This document shows, one piece after another, positions 5,593 through 11,259 of a stretch of 11,259 nucleotides of DNA. The notes under the pieces are model-generated. The model was not told the DNA's origin. It was given only the letters and a program-made list of their open reading frames with translations, and did not search any database. The first letter of the stretch is position 1. The number at the start of each line of letters is the position of its first letter. The position numbers were made by a program, and so were the translations under genes. The stretch lies in NCBI GenBank assembly GCA_964553375.1, contig CAZKKN010000054.1:1-11259 (forward strand), in the 5' to 3' direction. This DNA comes from UBA9715 sp964553375. GTDB taxonomy: Bacteria > Actinomycetota > Coriobacteriia > Coriobacteriales > Eggerthellaceae.

Positions 5593-6930
5593 TCAGCCGA
5601 AGAAAGTGGCGTTCAGCCAGGGGCCGTACTCGCCTGTCCACATGGATTCCAACTGGGAGAAGATCATGGCCCAATCGGTGGGGATCCCGAAGAGCAATTC
5701 CAAGTAGTGGTGGCTGGGCATTGCGGATGCGCCGCAGCCCAGGTTCGCTTGCCCAATGGTATAGGAGCAGGTGGGACACATTGAAACGAGGGTCTGGGCC
5801 CCGGTGGCCCCAGCCTCCCCCAGCACCTCGGCGATGCGTCGCGCCGTGATGTCGTCGTCGTAGCCGGCCACAGCTCCGCCGGCCCCGCAGCAAAGCGAGT
5901 TCTTGCGGCGATTGTCCATCTCGCGGCACTCCGCCTCGGGGAGATACTTGGCCAGAAGCTGGCGGATCGCAAGGCCATGGCGGTTGTCGCGCCGGTCGTG
6001 GCAGGAATCGAACACGGTATAGCTTCCGGGTGCTGGGTCCAGGGGTGAAAGGCCCGCCTGAGCGACCCCTGCCGCTTCCCGCGTTTGGTCGAAGATCAGC
6101 TCCGGCAGCGGAACGATGTCTATGTCCTTCGGCATGTTCTCGGCCAGCTCCTCGCCGCAACCAGGGCAAACGGTGATTATCCGCTTCACGCCGGCATCGC
6201 GGAGTTGCTGGATGATGCGAAGCCGCAGGCCTTCTGCGCGCTCGAAAAGCCCTGCGCTCATCAGGGGCGAACCGCAGCAATCCAGGGAAAGCGCCCAGGA
6301 AAAACCCTGGGTATCCAGCCAGCGTCCAACGGCGCGTATCAGCTCCGGCGTGTAGCTTACCAGGGAACACCCCGGGAAGAGCACCGTGTCCACGATTCCT
6401 CGTCCCTCGCTTGCCACCTGGGGTAGCGAACGAAACTCCGGATAGCCTATCTCGTAGATCGCCCGGTAGGCACTGAAAATATTCCATTCCTCATCCACCA
6501 TGACCATGCGCGAATCGCACGGCGGCATGAACCCCGCTCGACTGAAAAGCTCGCGCCAATCGCGCATGATGCCCGGCGAGAACTGATGGGCGCGGCAGGT
6601 GGAGGTGCAGTAGCCGCAAAAACAGCATCGCCGCAGGGCATGGTAGAGCTCCGGGCGCGCCTGCACTTCCTCGATGGTGGCTCCCACCTGGTCATCGTGG
6701 GGGAGCGCCATGATCTTGCGATAGATGCGGTTGATTTCGCCTATATCCACATTCGGGTCGCGCAGAACTTCGCATTTCTGCGTGCATCGTTTGCAGTGAG
6801 AGCAGGTCAGACCGCGATTCATCCAGCTTGTGAGCAACTCGGCCCGAGGCGAGCCAAGGCTTTCCAGCTGCTCGTTCTGGTAGCTGGTGGTCCGCGACGG
6901 TAGGCTGGTTTTGAATTGCCCTTGTTCCAT
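5593..6930 (-). CDS. (Fe-S)-binding CCG-domain protein, GlpC/HdrD/LutA-like
   Basis: This is a probable cytosolic electron-transfer subunit of 445 aa. The N-terminal half has two [4Fe-4S] ferredoxin motifs: C43, C46, C49, C53 and C102, C105, C108, C112. The C-terminal half has two CCG cysteine-rich domains. The first has PGC188, CCG (218-220) and CPGC (255-258). The second has SCH (309-311), CCG (347-349) and CPTC (385-388). CCG domains in HdrB/HdrD and GlpC bind unusual iron-sulfur clusters or pass electrons to quinones or thiols. No flavin dehydrogenase domain or gene lies beside it, so the partner is unknown. It stands alone on the minus strand, divergent from serA. No clear Shine-Dalgarno sequence precedes the ATG, but TAGAAT lies exactly 6 nt before it. 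Heterodisulfide reductase, glycerol-3-phosphate or lactate oxidation roles cannot be distinguished from sequence alone. Confidence 0.9.
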   Translation of the reverse strand: MEQGQFKTSLPSRTTSYQNEQLESLGSPRAELLTSWMNRGLTCSHCKRCTQKCEVLRDPNVDIGEINRIYRKIMALPHDDQVGATIEEVQARPELYHALRRCCFCGYCTSTCRAHQFSPGIMRDWRELFSRAGFMPPCDSRMVMVDEEWNIFSAYRAIYEIGYPEFRSLPQVASEGRGIVDTVLFPGCSLVSYTPELIRAVGRWLDTQGFSWALSLDCCGSPLMSAGLFERAEGLRLRIIQQLRDAGVKRIITVCPGCGEELAENMPKDIDIVPLPELIFDQTREAAGVAQAGLSPLDPAPGSYTVFDSCHDRRDNRHGLAIRQLLAKYLPEAECREMDNRRKNSLCCGAGGAVAGYDDDITARRIAEVLGEAGATGAQTLVSMCPTCSYTIGQANLGCGASAMPSHHYLELLFGIPTDWAMIFSQLESMWTGEYGPWLNATFFG

Positions 6931-6936
6931 AGGCTT

Positions 6937-6942
6937 ATTCTA
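6937..6942 (-). promoter_or_regulatory. Possible -10 box for a leaderless iron-sulfur protein transcript
   Basis: TAGAAT on the minus strand is followed by 6 nt and then the ATG at 6930, placing the expected transcription start at or next to the A of ATG. No purine-rich ribosome-binding site stands at normal distance. The pattern matches leaderless actinobacterial promoters (TANNNT), but no -35 match is visible. Confidence 0.4.
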
Positions 6943-6961
6943 CCCCATGGACGCCCACACT

Positions 6962-7006
6962 GGCGGCGCGCCTGCCGGCGGCGCGCCCGTCCGCAGCGCA
7001 CCTGCC
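6962..7006. repeat. 15-bp GC-rich tandem repeat, three copies
   Basis: Units at 6962-6976, 6977-6991 and 6992-7006 follow ggcggcgcgcctgcc; the second matches the first at 13 of 15 positions and the third at 12 of 15. The array lies in the 198-bp divergent region between the iron-sulfur gene and serA, 32 nt upstream of the former's start. Confidence 0.7.
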
Positions 7007-7072
7007 CGCGATCCCAAAATACCTTCCAGCCGCTTTCTCGCAGCATAATGTGCTAAATCACGTGCGAACGGC

Positions 7073-7099
7073 TTGGGTAAAAAGGCGAAGGAGTACAAT
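7073..7099 (+). promoter_or_regulatory. Probable serA promoter
   Basis: TTGGGT (7073-7078) and TACAAT (7094-7099) are separated by 15 bp. The spacing is short, but the -10 is good. The expected start is near 7106, giving a leader of about 22 nt with AAAGGA (7118-7123) 5 nt before the ATG. Confidence 0.5.
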
Positions 7100-7128
7100 A
7101 ATCGGCGCATAAAGACGAAAGGAAAACC

Positions 7129-8292
7129 ATGACGCGGATCCACTGCTTGAACAACATCTCCGAAAAGGGCACAAGTCAGCTGCCTAGCGACTATGAGCTG
7201 GTCGAAGAGCTCCAAAGCGCCGACGGAATATTGGTGCGAAGCGCCCAGCTCCACGACACGGAATTCCCGCCCAGCCTGCTGGCCATCGCCCGCGCCGGCG
7301 CTGGTGTGAACAACATCCCGCTTGACCGCTGCGCCCAAGAGGGCATCGTGGTTTTCAATACCCCTGGCGCCAACGCCAATGCCGTGAAGGAGATTGTGCT
7401 TTGCGGCATGCTGCTGGCCAGTCGTGACATCATCGGTGGCGTGCAGTGGTGCCGCGAAAACGCCGACGACCCCAACATCGCCAAGGATGCGGAGAAGGCG
7501 AAAAAGCAGTTCGCGGGTCGGGAGATCATGGGGAAGAAGCTGGGAGTCATCGGCCTGGGCGCCATCGGTGCGCTTGTAGCGAATGCAGCTGTTGACCTGG
7601 GCATGGAGGTTTTCGGCTACGACCCGTACGTTTCCGTTGCCGCTGCGTGGCGCCTCTCCACGGCGGTGCATCACGTGACCGACCTGGACGAGCTTTGCGC
7701 CCAATGCGACTACATCACCATCCACGTGCCCGCCATGGATTCCACCAAGGGCATGATCGGTGCGCAGCAGATCGCCGCCATGGGAAGCGACGCGGTGCTG
7801 CTCAATTTCTCGCGGGATACCCTGGTGGACGAAGCGGCGCTCATCGCCGCCCTGGACGCCGACCAGCTGGGCTGTTACGTTACCGACTTCGCCACGCCCG
7901 CAATCATGAAGGCCAAACACACGATAGTCCTGCCCCACCTGGGCGCATCCACCGAGGAGGCTGAGGACAACTGCGCCATCATGGCCGTGCGCGAGATCGT
8001 TGATTACATCCAGAACGGCAACATTGAGAACTCGGTGAATTTCCCGGCCGTGGATTTGGGCCCGCTGCGTCCGAGTGGTCAGCGCCTGACGATCGCCCAT
8101 CAAAACGTGCCCGGCGTGATCAACGAGATCACCGAGGCCATCGCCCAGCACGGCCACAACCTGGCGAACATGGTGAGCAAGGCTCGCGGAGATGTGGCCT
8201 ACACCATGATCGACCTTGATTCTGAGCTGGGTCCCGATGCCCTTGAGAAGATAGAGGCCCGTGAGGCGGTCATCAAGGCGCGCATCCTCTAA
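7129..8292 (+). CDS. serA: D-3-phosphoglycerate dehydrogenase
   Basis: This enzyme catalyses the first step of serine synthesis, oxidising 3-phosphoglycerate to 3-phosphohydroxypyruvate with NAD+. The 387-aa product has a substrate domain with GAGVNNI (57-63), a Rossmann domain with GLGAIG (142-147), an NFSR segment with the catalytic-type Arg229, and PHLGAST with the catalytic His270. A C-terminal ACT-like domain (about 318-387) usually gives serine feedback. The segment where many 2-hydroxyacid dehydrogenases carry a DVF..EP motif with the acidic residue instead reads YVTDFATP (250-257). From memory, similar YVTDF segments occur in serA proteins of other anaerobes, so this is probably a subfamily trait. 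The ATG has AAAGGA 5 nt upstream. A MarR gene follows after 25 nt, so the two are probably co-transcribed. No serC or serB is in the window. Confidence 0.93.
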   Translation: MTRIHCLNNISEKGTSQLPSDYELVEELQSADGILVRSAQLHDTEFPPSLLAIARAGAGVNNIPLDRCAQEGIVVFNTPGANANAVKEIVLCGMLLASRDIIGGVQWCRENADDPNIAKDAEKAKKQFAGREIMGKKLGVIGLGAIGALVANAAVDLGMEVFGYDPYVSVAAAWRLSTAVHHVTDLDELCAQCDYITIHVPAMDSTKGMIGAQQIAAMGSDAVLLNFSRDTLVDEAALIAALDADQLGCYVTDFATPAIMKAKHTIVLPHLGASTEEAEDNCAIMAVREIVDYIQNGNIENSVNFPAVDLGPLRPSGQRLTIAHQNVPGVINEITEAIAQHGHNLANMVSKARGDVAYTMIDLDSELGPDALEKIEAREAVIKARIL

Positions 8293-8317
8293 CCCCAACC
8301 GGAAGGCACGGCATCCC

Positions 8318-8764
8318 ATGACAGAGCCTCTTCGACATCGCGAGTTCATCGGGTACCAGGTGTACCAGGCCCATCGCGCGCTGGCGAAGAACCTCGATGC
8401 CACACTGGCTCCCTTCGACCTCACCTCGCCTCAGTGGAATGCCCTGAACCAGCTGCAGGAACACGGCTCCATGACCCAGCGCGAGCTGGCCGAGAAGCTG
8501 GAAAAGGAACAGGCCACCGTTGCGCGTTTGATCGACCGGCTCGCCAAGCGCGGGCTTGTGCAGCGCACGCAGCACCCCCAGGACCGCCGGGCCAACATCG
8601 TGGAAATCACTCCCAAGGCCTCTGCATTGCTGGTGGAAGTGGAGCCGGTGGCCGCCGCGAGCGCTGCGCGGATCGCCTCCGGAATCTCCGATGATGACCT
8701 GGGTGTTTTCCTGAGCGTCCTGGATGTGGTGCGTCAAAACGCCCTTTCCACCACCCAGGATTAA
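8318..8764 (+). CDS. MarR-family transcriptional regulator
   Basis: The 148-aa product has the winged helix-turn-helix layout of MarR dimers: a helical N-terminus (about 8-33), SPQWNALNQL (37-46), the DNA-binding HTH (about 52-80, MTQRELAEKL then QATVARLIDRL), the wing with the family-typical QDRRANIVEIT (88-98), and C-terminal dimerisation helices (about 100-142). The ATG at 8318 has GGAAGG about 11 nt upstream. A longer version from 8261 would overlap serA and adds a non-family N-terminus, so I rejected it. MarR proteins usually repress nearby genes and respond to small aromatic ligands or oxidants. Candidates here are its own serA operon or the molybdoenzyme gene 394 bp downstream, whose promoter has duplicated 11-bp sites. 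Both are inference. Confidence 0.92.
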   Translation: MTEPLRHREFIGYQVYQAHRALAKNLDATLAPFDLTSPQWNALNQLQEHGSMTQRELAEKLEKEQATVARLIDRLAKRGLVQRTQHPQDRRANIVEITPKASALLVEVEPVAAASAARIASGISDDDLGVFLSVLDVVRQNALSTTQD

Positions 8765-8866
8765 CCCAACCTAACCCCATCCAACCCAACCTAGCCTGCG
8801 GCATGCGCCGAATCGTCGCCCCCGTTCTAGCTCTGCGTTTCTACGGCCCTGACTTGCTACTTCAAA

Positions 8867-8905
8867 AACCGTTACCTTCGAACTCTTGTTTCCTAACCGT
8901 TACCT
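8867..8905. repeat. Duplicated 11-bp site at the molybdoenzyme promoter
   Basis: AACCGTTACCT occurs at 8867-8877 and again at 8895-8905, same orientation, 28 bp apart. The second copy lies within the -35/-10 spacer and the first just upstream of the -35 box. The placement suits a regulator binding site. The protein is unknown. Direct rather than inverted arrangement is not typical of MarR operators. Confidence 0.55.
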
Positions 8906-8915
8906 ATGCTATATT
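8886..8915 (+). promoter_or_regulatory. Probable promoter of the molybdopterin oxidoreductase gene
   Basis: TTGTTT (8886-8891) and TATATT (8910-8915) are 18 bp apart, and TGC directly before the -10 makes it an extended -10 promoter. The region is AT-rich compared with the surrounding sequence. The expected start is near 8922, leaving a leader of about 237 nt. Confidence 0.55.
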
Positions 8916-8921
8916 CGCATC

Positions 8922-9158
8922 AACAATAGTTGCATAGCTAATAATAATCTGGCTAAGCAACGATTCAGCAAGGGAATGTAAACCTTGCCAGGAGGAAAAT
9001 CGAAAAGGCCAACGGAAAGAGGGACAGGGAACGGCTGGGGAGGGGTCGGCTGTCCAGCGAGGAAACAAGAAGGCAATCAGAGATTACAGCACCAACAACA
9101 GCACCAACAACAAGGAACATCCGTCCAAGTAAAGACAACGAAGAGAGAGGTGAGGAGC
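8922..9158 (+). promoter_or_regulatory. Long purine-rich 5' leader of the molybdoenzyme gene
   Basis: If the promoter at 8886-8915 is used, the transcript has about 237 nt before the start codon. It contains a 6-bp stem GGACAG (9022-9027) with CTGTCC (9050-9055). The loop enclosed has G-runs at 9033-9034, 9037-9040, 9042-9045 and 9048-9049. The leader also has an ATG immediately followed by TAA at 8976-8981, behind AAGGGA, and a perfect 12-bp tandem duplication. I do not recognise a known riboswitch class; it does not show an obvious molybdenum cofactor motif. The 8765-8885 stretch before the promoter shows only a 10-bp direct repeat, AACCCAACCT, at 8763-8772 and 8783-8792. Confidence 0.4.
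9088..9111 (+). repeat. Perfect 12-bp tandem duplication
   Basis: AGCACCAACAAC occurs twice back to back at 9088-9099 and 9100-9111, in the leader 47 nt before the molybdoenzyme start. It lacks G-rich pairing potential, so it may be an unstructured spacer. Confidence 0.7.
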
Positions 9159-11259
9159 ATGTCCTTAAAGTTAACCCGCCGCAGCTTCATAAAGGCGAGC
9201 GCCCTGGCGTCGGCCTCGGCGATGCTGCTGGGCGGGGCAGAAGCAGCCTTCGCCGATGACGCGCAGACCGATGACGTGGTGGTGAGCGAAGACATCCAGG
9301 TCATCCCAAGCGCCTGCCGCCAGTGCTACGGCCGCTGCGCCCTGTTCGGCACCGTAGAAGACGGTCGCCTGACCAAGATCGAAGGCAACCCCGACCTGTT
9401 CAGCGAAGGTACTCTTTGCAGTCGCGCCTTCGCCATCCCCCAGGAGCTCTACAACCCCACCCGCGTTCGCTACCCGCAGAAGCGCGTGGGCGAGAAGGGC
9501 TCCGGCCAGTGGAAGCGCATCAGCTGGGACGAGGCATACCAAGAGGCCGCGGAGCGGTTCACGCAGATCGGCAACGAGTACGGTTGGCATACCATCGCCC
9601 ACCAGTACGGCACCGGCCGCGACATGTTGCAGTTCCAGGCCATCAACAAGCTGTGGCTGGAGCTGGGCTCCACCGCCACGTTCGGCGTGGGCAATCTGTG
9701 CTGGGTGGGTAGCTATTTCACCAGCCAGCGCCTCTATGGCGACGAAACCCAATACACCGGCTGGGATGGCAATAACACCGATTGCATCCTGATCTGGTGC
9801 CGCCAAGAGCGCAGCCGCGGTTACTACGACTGGCTCACCGTGAAGCGCGCCCAAGAGCGCGGCGCCCAGGTAATCTGCGTTGATCCGCGCTACACCTGCA
9901 CCGCTTCCAAGGCCGACCAGTGGATTCCCATCCGCCCTGGCTCCGACATGGCCCTGGTGCTGGCGTTCATCAACGAGATCATCCATTCGGAGAAGTGCGC
10001 CACGGATTTCGCCCGCTACTGGACCAACGCCCCGTTCTTCATCGACGAAGACGGCACCGGCTACCAGCTGCGCCAATCCATGATTCAGGAAGGCGGCAAC
10101 GAGGAGCTCTATCCCGCTTGGGATGAGGCTCACGACCAGCTGATCTTCTGGTCGGGCGACTGGCAGAACAGCAAAGGCGTGGGTGGACCGAAGGCCTTCC
10201 AGTGGCTGGACGAAGCGGGCAACATCGTGGAAGGCGCCGTGCCCGCACTTACCACCCCCGACGGTAAGGGCCGCGAGATAAACGGCAAGACCTATCGCAC
10301 CTCCTGGGACATCCTGGTGGAGCATGTCACGCCCTGGACCATCGAGCGCGCTGCGGAATTCTGCGAAGTAGACGCCGACCGCATCGCCAAGGCGATCCAG
10401 ACCTACATCGATGCCAGCCCGCATGCCTGCTTCATGCGCGGGCAGAAAGTGGAGTTCTCGATCAACACCTCGGGCATCTCCCAGGCGTTCACCATCATGA
10501 TGGCCCTGGCCGGCAACTTCGACAGCAAGGGCGGCCAGAACATCGGACGCGAACCGGCCACCGGTTACGACTCCTTCATGTTCGACGTAGTGCCCAACAA
10601 GGCCGGTCGCATGGGCGACCGCCGCAAGCAGACCGCCATGAACATCAAGCGCCTGTCCGTGTGCCAGAACACCGGCTACCAGCCCATCCTGCAGGCCGAC
10701 GACGTCACCGGCGAGTTGCAGGAAGTCACGCAGAACTCCGGCGGCCAGGTGATCTACGGTCAACAGGGCGGCTTCGGCGCTGTGACCACCAAGGCCATGG
10801 CACAAGGCGATCCCTTCCAGATCCACGGCTACTGGCAGCAGACCAGCGAACCCATCCTGTCCATCGAGGACGGCAAGGAGATCATCGAGGGCCTGAAGAA
10901 CCTGGACTTCTTCGTGAACGTGGATATCTTCATGACGCCCTCTGGCGAGCTGGCGGACATCATCTTGCCGGCCGCGCACCCCAACGAGGTGGACCGCGTG
11001 GAGTGGGCGCACTCCGGCCACGGCTATCCCACCAGCCACACCTACCTGATCCGCCAGCCATTCCACAAGCCGCTCGGTGAGGCTAAAGACGACATGGACA
11101 TCTGCTTCGAGTTCGCCAAGTACATGGATGTGGACATGTATTGGAAGGACAAATACGAGTTCTTCGATTACATGGTGAAGGGCCCCGAAACCCTGCCGCC
11201 GCAGCTTTCCTGCGCGAGCTTCGAGGATTTCCGCAATCGCATCAGCGTGACCGGCGTGG
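9159..11259 (+). CDS. Tat-exported molybdopterin oxidoreductase catalytic subunit, 3' end outside window
   Basis: This is a DMSO-reductase-superfamily enzyme with a bis-pyranopterin guanine dinucleotide molybdenum (or tungsten) cofactor. The 700 codons present run open to the window end. The N-terminus carries a twin-arginine signal, TRRSFIK (6-12), a hydrophobic stretch and an AFA-like cleavage region (near 32), so it acts outside the membrane. The [4Fe-4S] motif is C53, C56, C60 and C87. A metal-ligand candidate is C181 in GNLCWVGS. Other family segments include MMALAGNFDSKGG (about 446-458) and the ELADIILPAAHPNE stretch (about 590-610). The C-terminal cofactor-binding domain is probably beyond the edge. 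The ATG follows AGAGAGG 8 nt upstream. The substrate is not deducible. Relatives reduce thiosulfate, polysulfide or sulfoxides, hydrate acetylene, or remove catechol hydroxyls. Electron-transfer subunit genes may follow downstream. Confidence 0.93.
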   Translation, partial: MSLKLTRRSFIKASALASASAMLLGGAEAAFADDAQTDDVVVSEDIQVIPSACRQCYGRCALFGTVEDGRLTKIEGNPDLFSEGTLCSRAFAIPQELYNPTRVRYPQKRVGEKGSGQWKRISWDEAYQEAAERFTQIGNEYGWHTIAHQYGTGRDMLQFQAINKLWLELGSTATFGVGNLCWVGSYFTSQRLYGDETQYTGWDGNNTDCILIWCRQERSRGYYDWLTVKRAQERGAQVICVDPRYTCTASKADQWIPIRPGSDMALVLAFINEIIHSEKCATDFARYWTNAPFFIDEDGTGYQLRQSMIQEGGNEELYPAWDEAHDQLIFWSGDWQNSKGVGGPKAFQWLDEAGNIVEGAVPALTTPDGKGREINGKTYRTSWDILVEHVTPWTIERAAEFCEVDADRIAKAIQTYIDASPHACFMRGQKVEFSINTSGISQAFTIMMALAGNFDSKGGQNIGREPATGYDSFMFDVVPNKAGRMGDRRKQTAMNIKRLSVCQNTGYQPILQADDVTGELQEVTQNSGGQVIYGQQGGFGAVTTKAMAQGDPFQIHGYWQQTSEPILSIEDGKEIIEGLKNLDFFVNVDIFMTPSGELADIILPAAHPNEVDRVEWAHSGHGYPTSHTYLIRQPFHKPLGEAKDDMDICFEFAKYMDVDMYWKDKYEFFDYMVKGPETLPPQLSCASFEDFRNRISVTGV

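Noticed and set aside
5126..5707. 193-codon plus-strand frame across the gene-free stretch
   Set aside because: Its ends lie antisense to two real genes, and its middle only reads through the inverted-repeat element. No ribosome-binding site or domain supports it.
5372..6487. 371-codon minus-strand frame overlapping the iron-sulfur gene
   Set aside because: It is a shifted frame within the gene carrying the two ferredoxin and two CCG motifs. Only its final part over the repeat element is of interest, and that is reported separately.
8261..8317. Upstream start for the MarR gene
   Set aside because: It would overlap the serA end and add 19 residues without family similarity; the ATG at 8318 has a good ribosome-binding site.
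6940..8424. 494-codon open frame antisense to serA
   Set aside because: It mirrors serA and part of the MarR gene in a high-GC sequence. The codon pattern is explained by the sense genes, and it has no recognisable domain.
9171..11066. 631-codon open frame antisense to the molybdoenzyme
   Set aside because: The sense strand encodes a clear Tat signal, cluster motif and family segments. The antisense frame is a GC-bias shadow despite its length.

Overview
The window looks like the chromosome of a high-GC, anaerobic actinobacterium, most probably a gut Coriobacteriia/Eggerthellaceae member. This is inferred from three things: strong GC bias at third codon positions; a Tat-exported molybdopterin oxidoreductase of the kind these bacteria carry in large numbers; and a GlpC/HdrD-like iron-sulfur protein. 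Two genes also look as if they could be transcribed without a leader. No rRNA, tRNA, CRISPR array, transposase or phage gene was seen.

Layout. Positions 1-113 hold a nested inverted-repeat element, possibly cut by the window edge. A minus-strand block follows, transcribed from about 3.9 kb down to 0.25 kb: a 68-aa single-span membrane protein, a TrkH-type potassium channel subunit, a 232-aa doubly membrane-anchored protein with a possible OB fold, and the ribosome-assembly GTPase RsgA. Upstream of it, also on the minus strand, is a membrane-anchored NodB-like polysaccharide deacetylase homologue (3952-5193). Its metal-binding residues are substituted, so it is probably a pseudo-enzyme. A 399-bp gene-free stretch follows, holding its promoter and a 152-bp element with 25-bp inverted repeats (5369-5520). 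Next is a 445-aa protein with two [4Fe-4S] motifs and two CCG domains (5593-6930, minus).

The strand then switches. A divergent 198-bp region leads into a plus-strand pair: D-3-phosphoglycerate dehydrogenase (serA, serine synthesis) and a MarR-type regulator 25 nt behind it. A 394-bp non-coding region separates these from the last gene. It carries a good promoter, duplicated 11-bp sites and a long purine-rich leader. The last gene is a Tat-signal molybdopterin oxidoreductase catalytic subunit, open at the right edge after 700 codons.

How the genes may work together. The minus-strand block combines potassium uptake with small membrane accessory proteins and ends in a housekeeping ribosome-assembly factor. 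The right-hand molybdoenzyme looks like an individually regulated respiratory or substrate-transforming reductase, with control sites in its long leader. The MarR protein next door is a candidate regulator but not a proven one. The most unusual items are the two inverted-repeat elements, the deacetylase with missing ligands, the molybdoenzyme control region, and the small membrane protein paired with TrkH.
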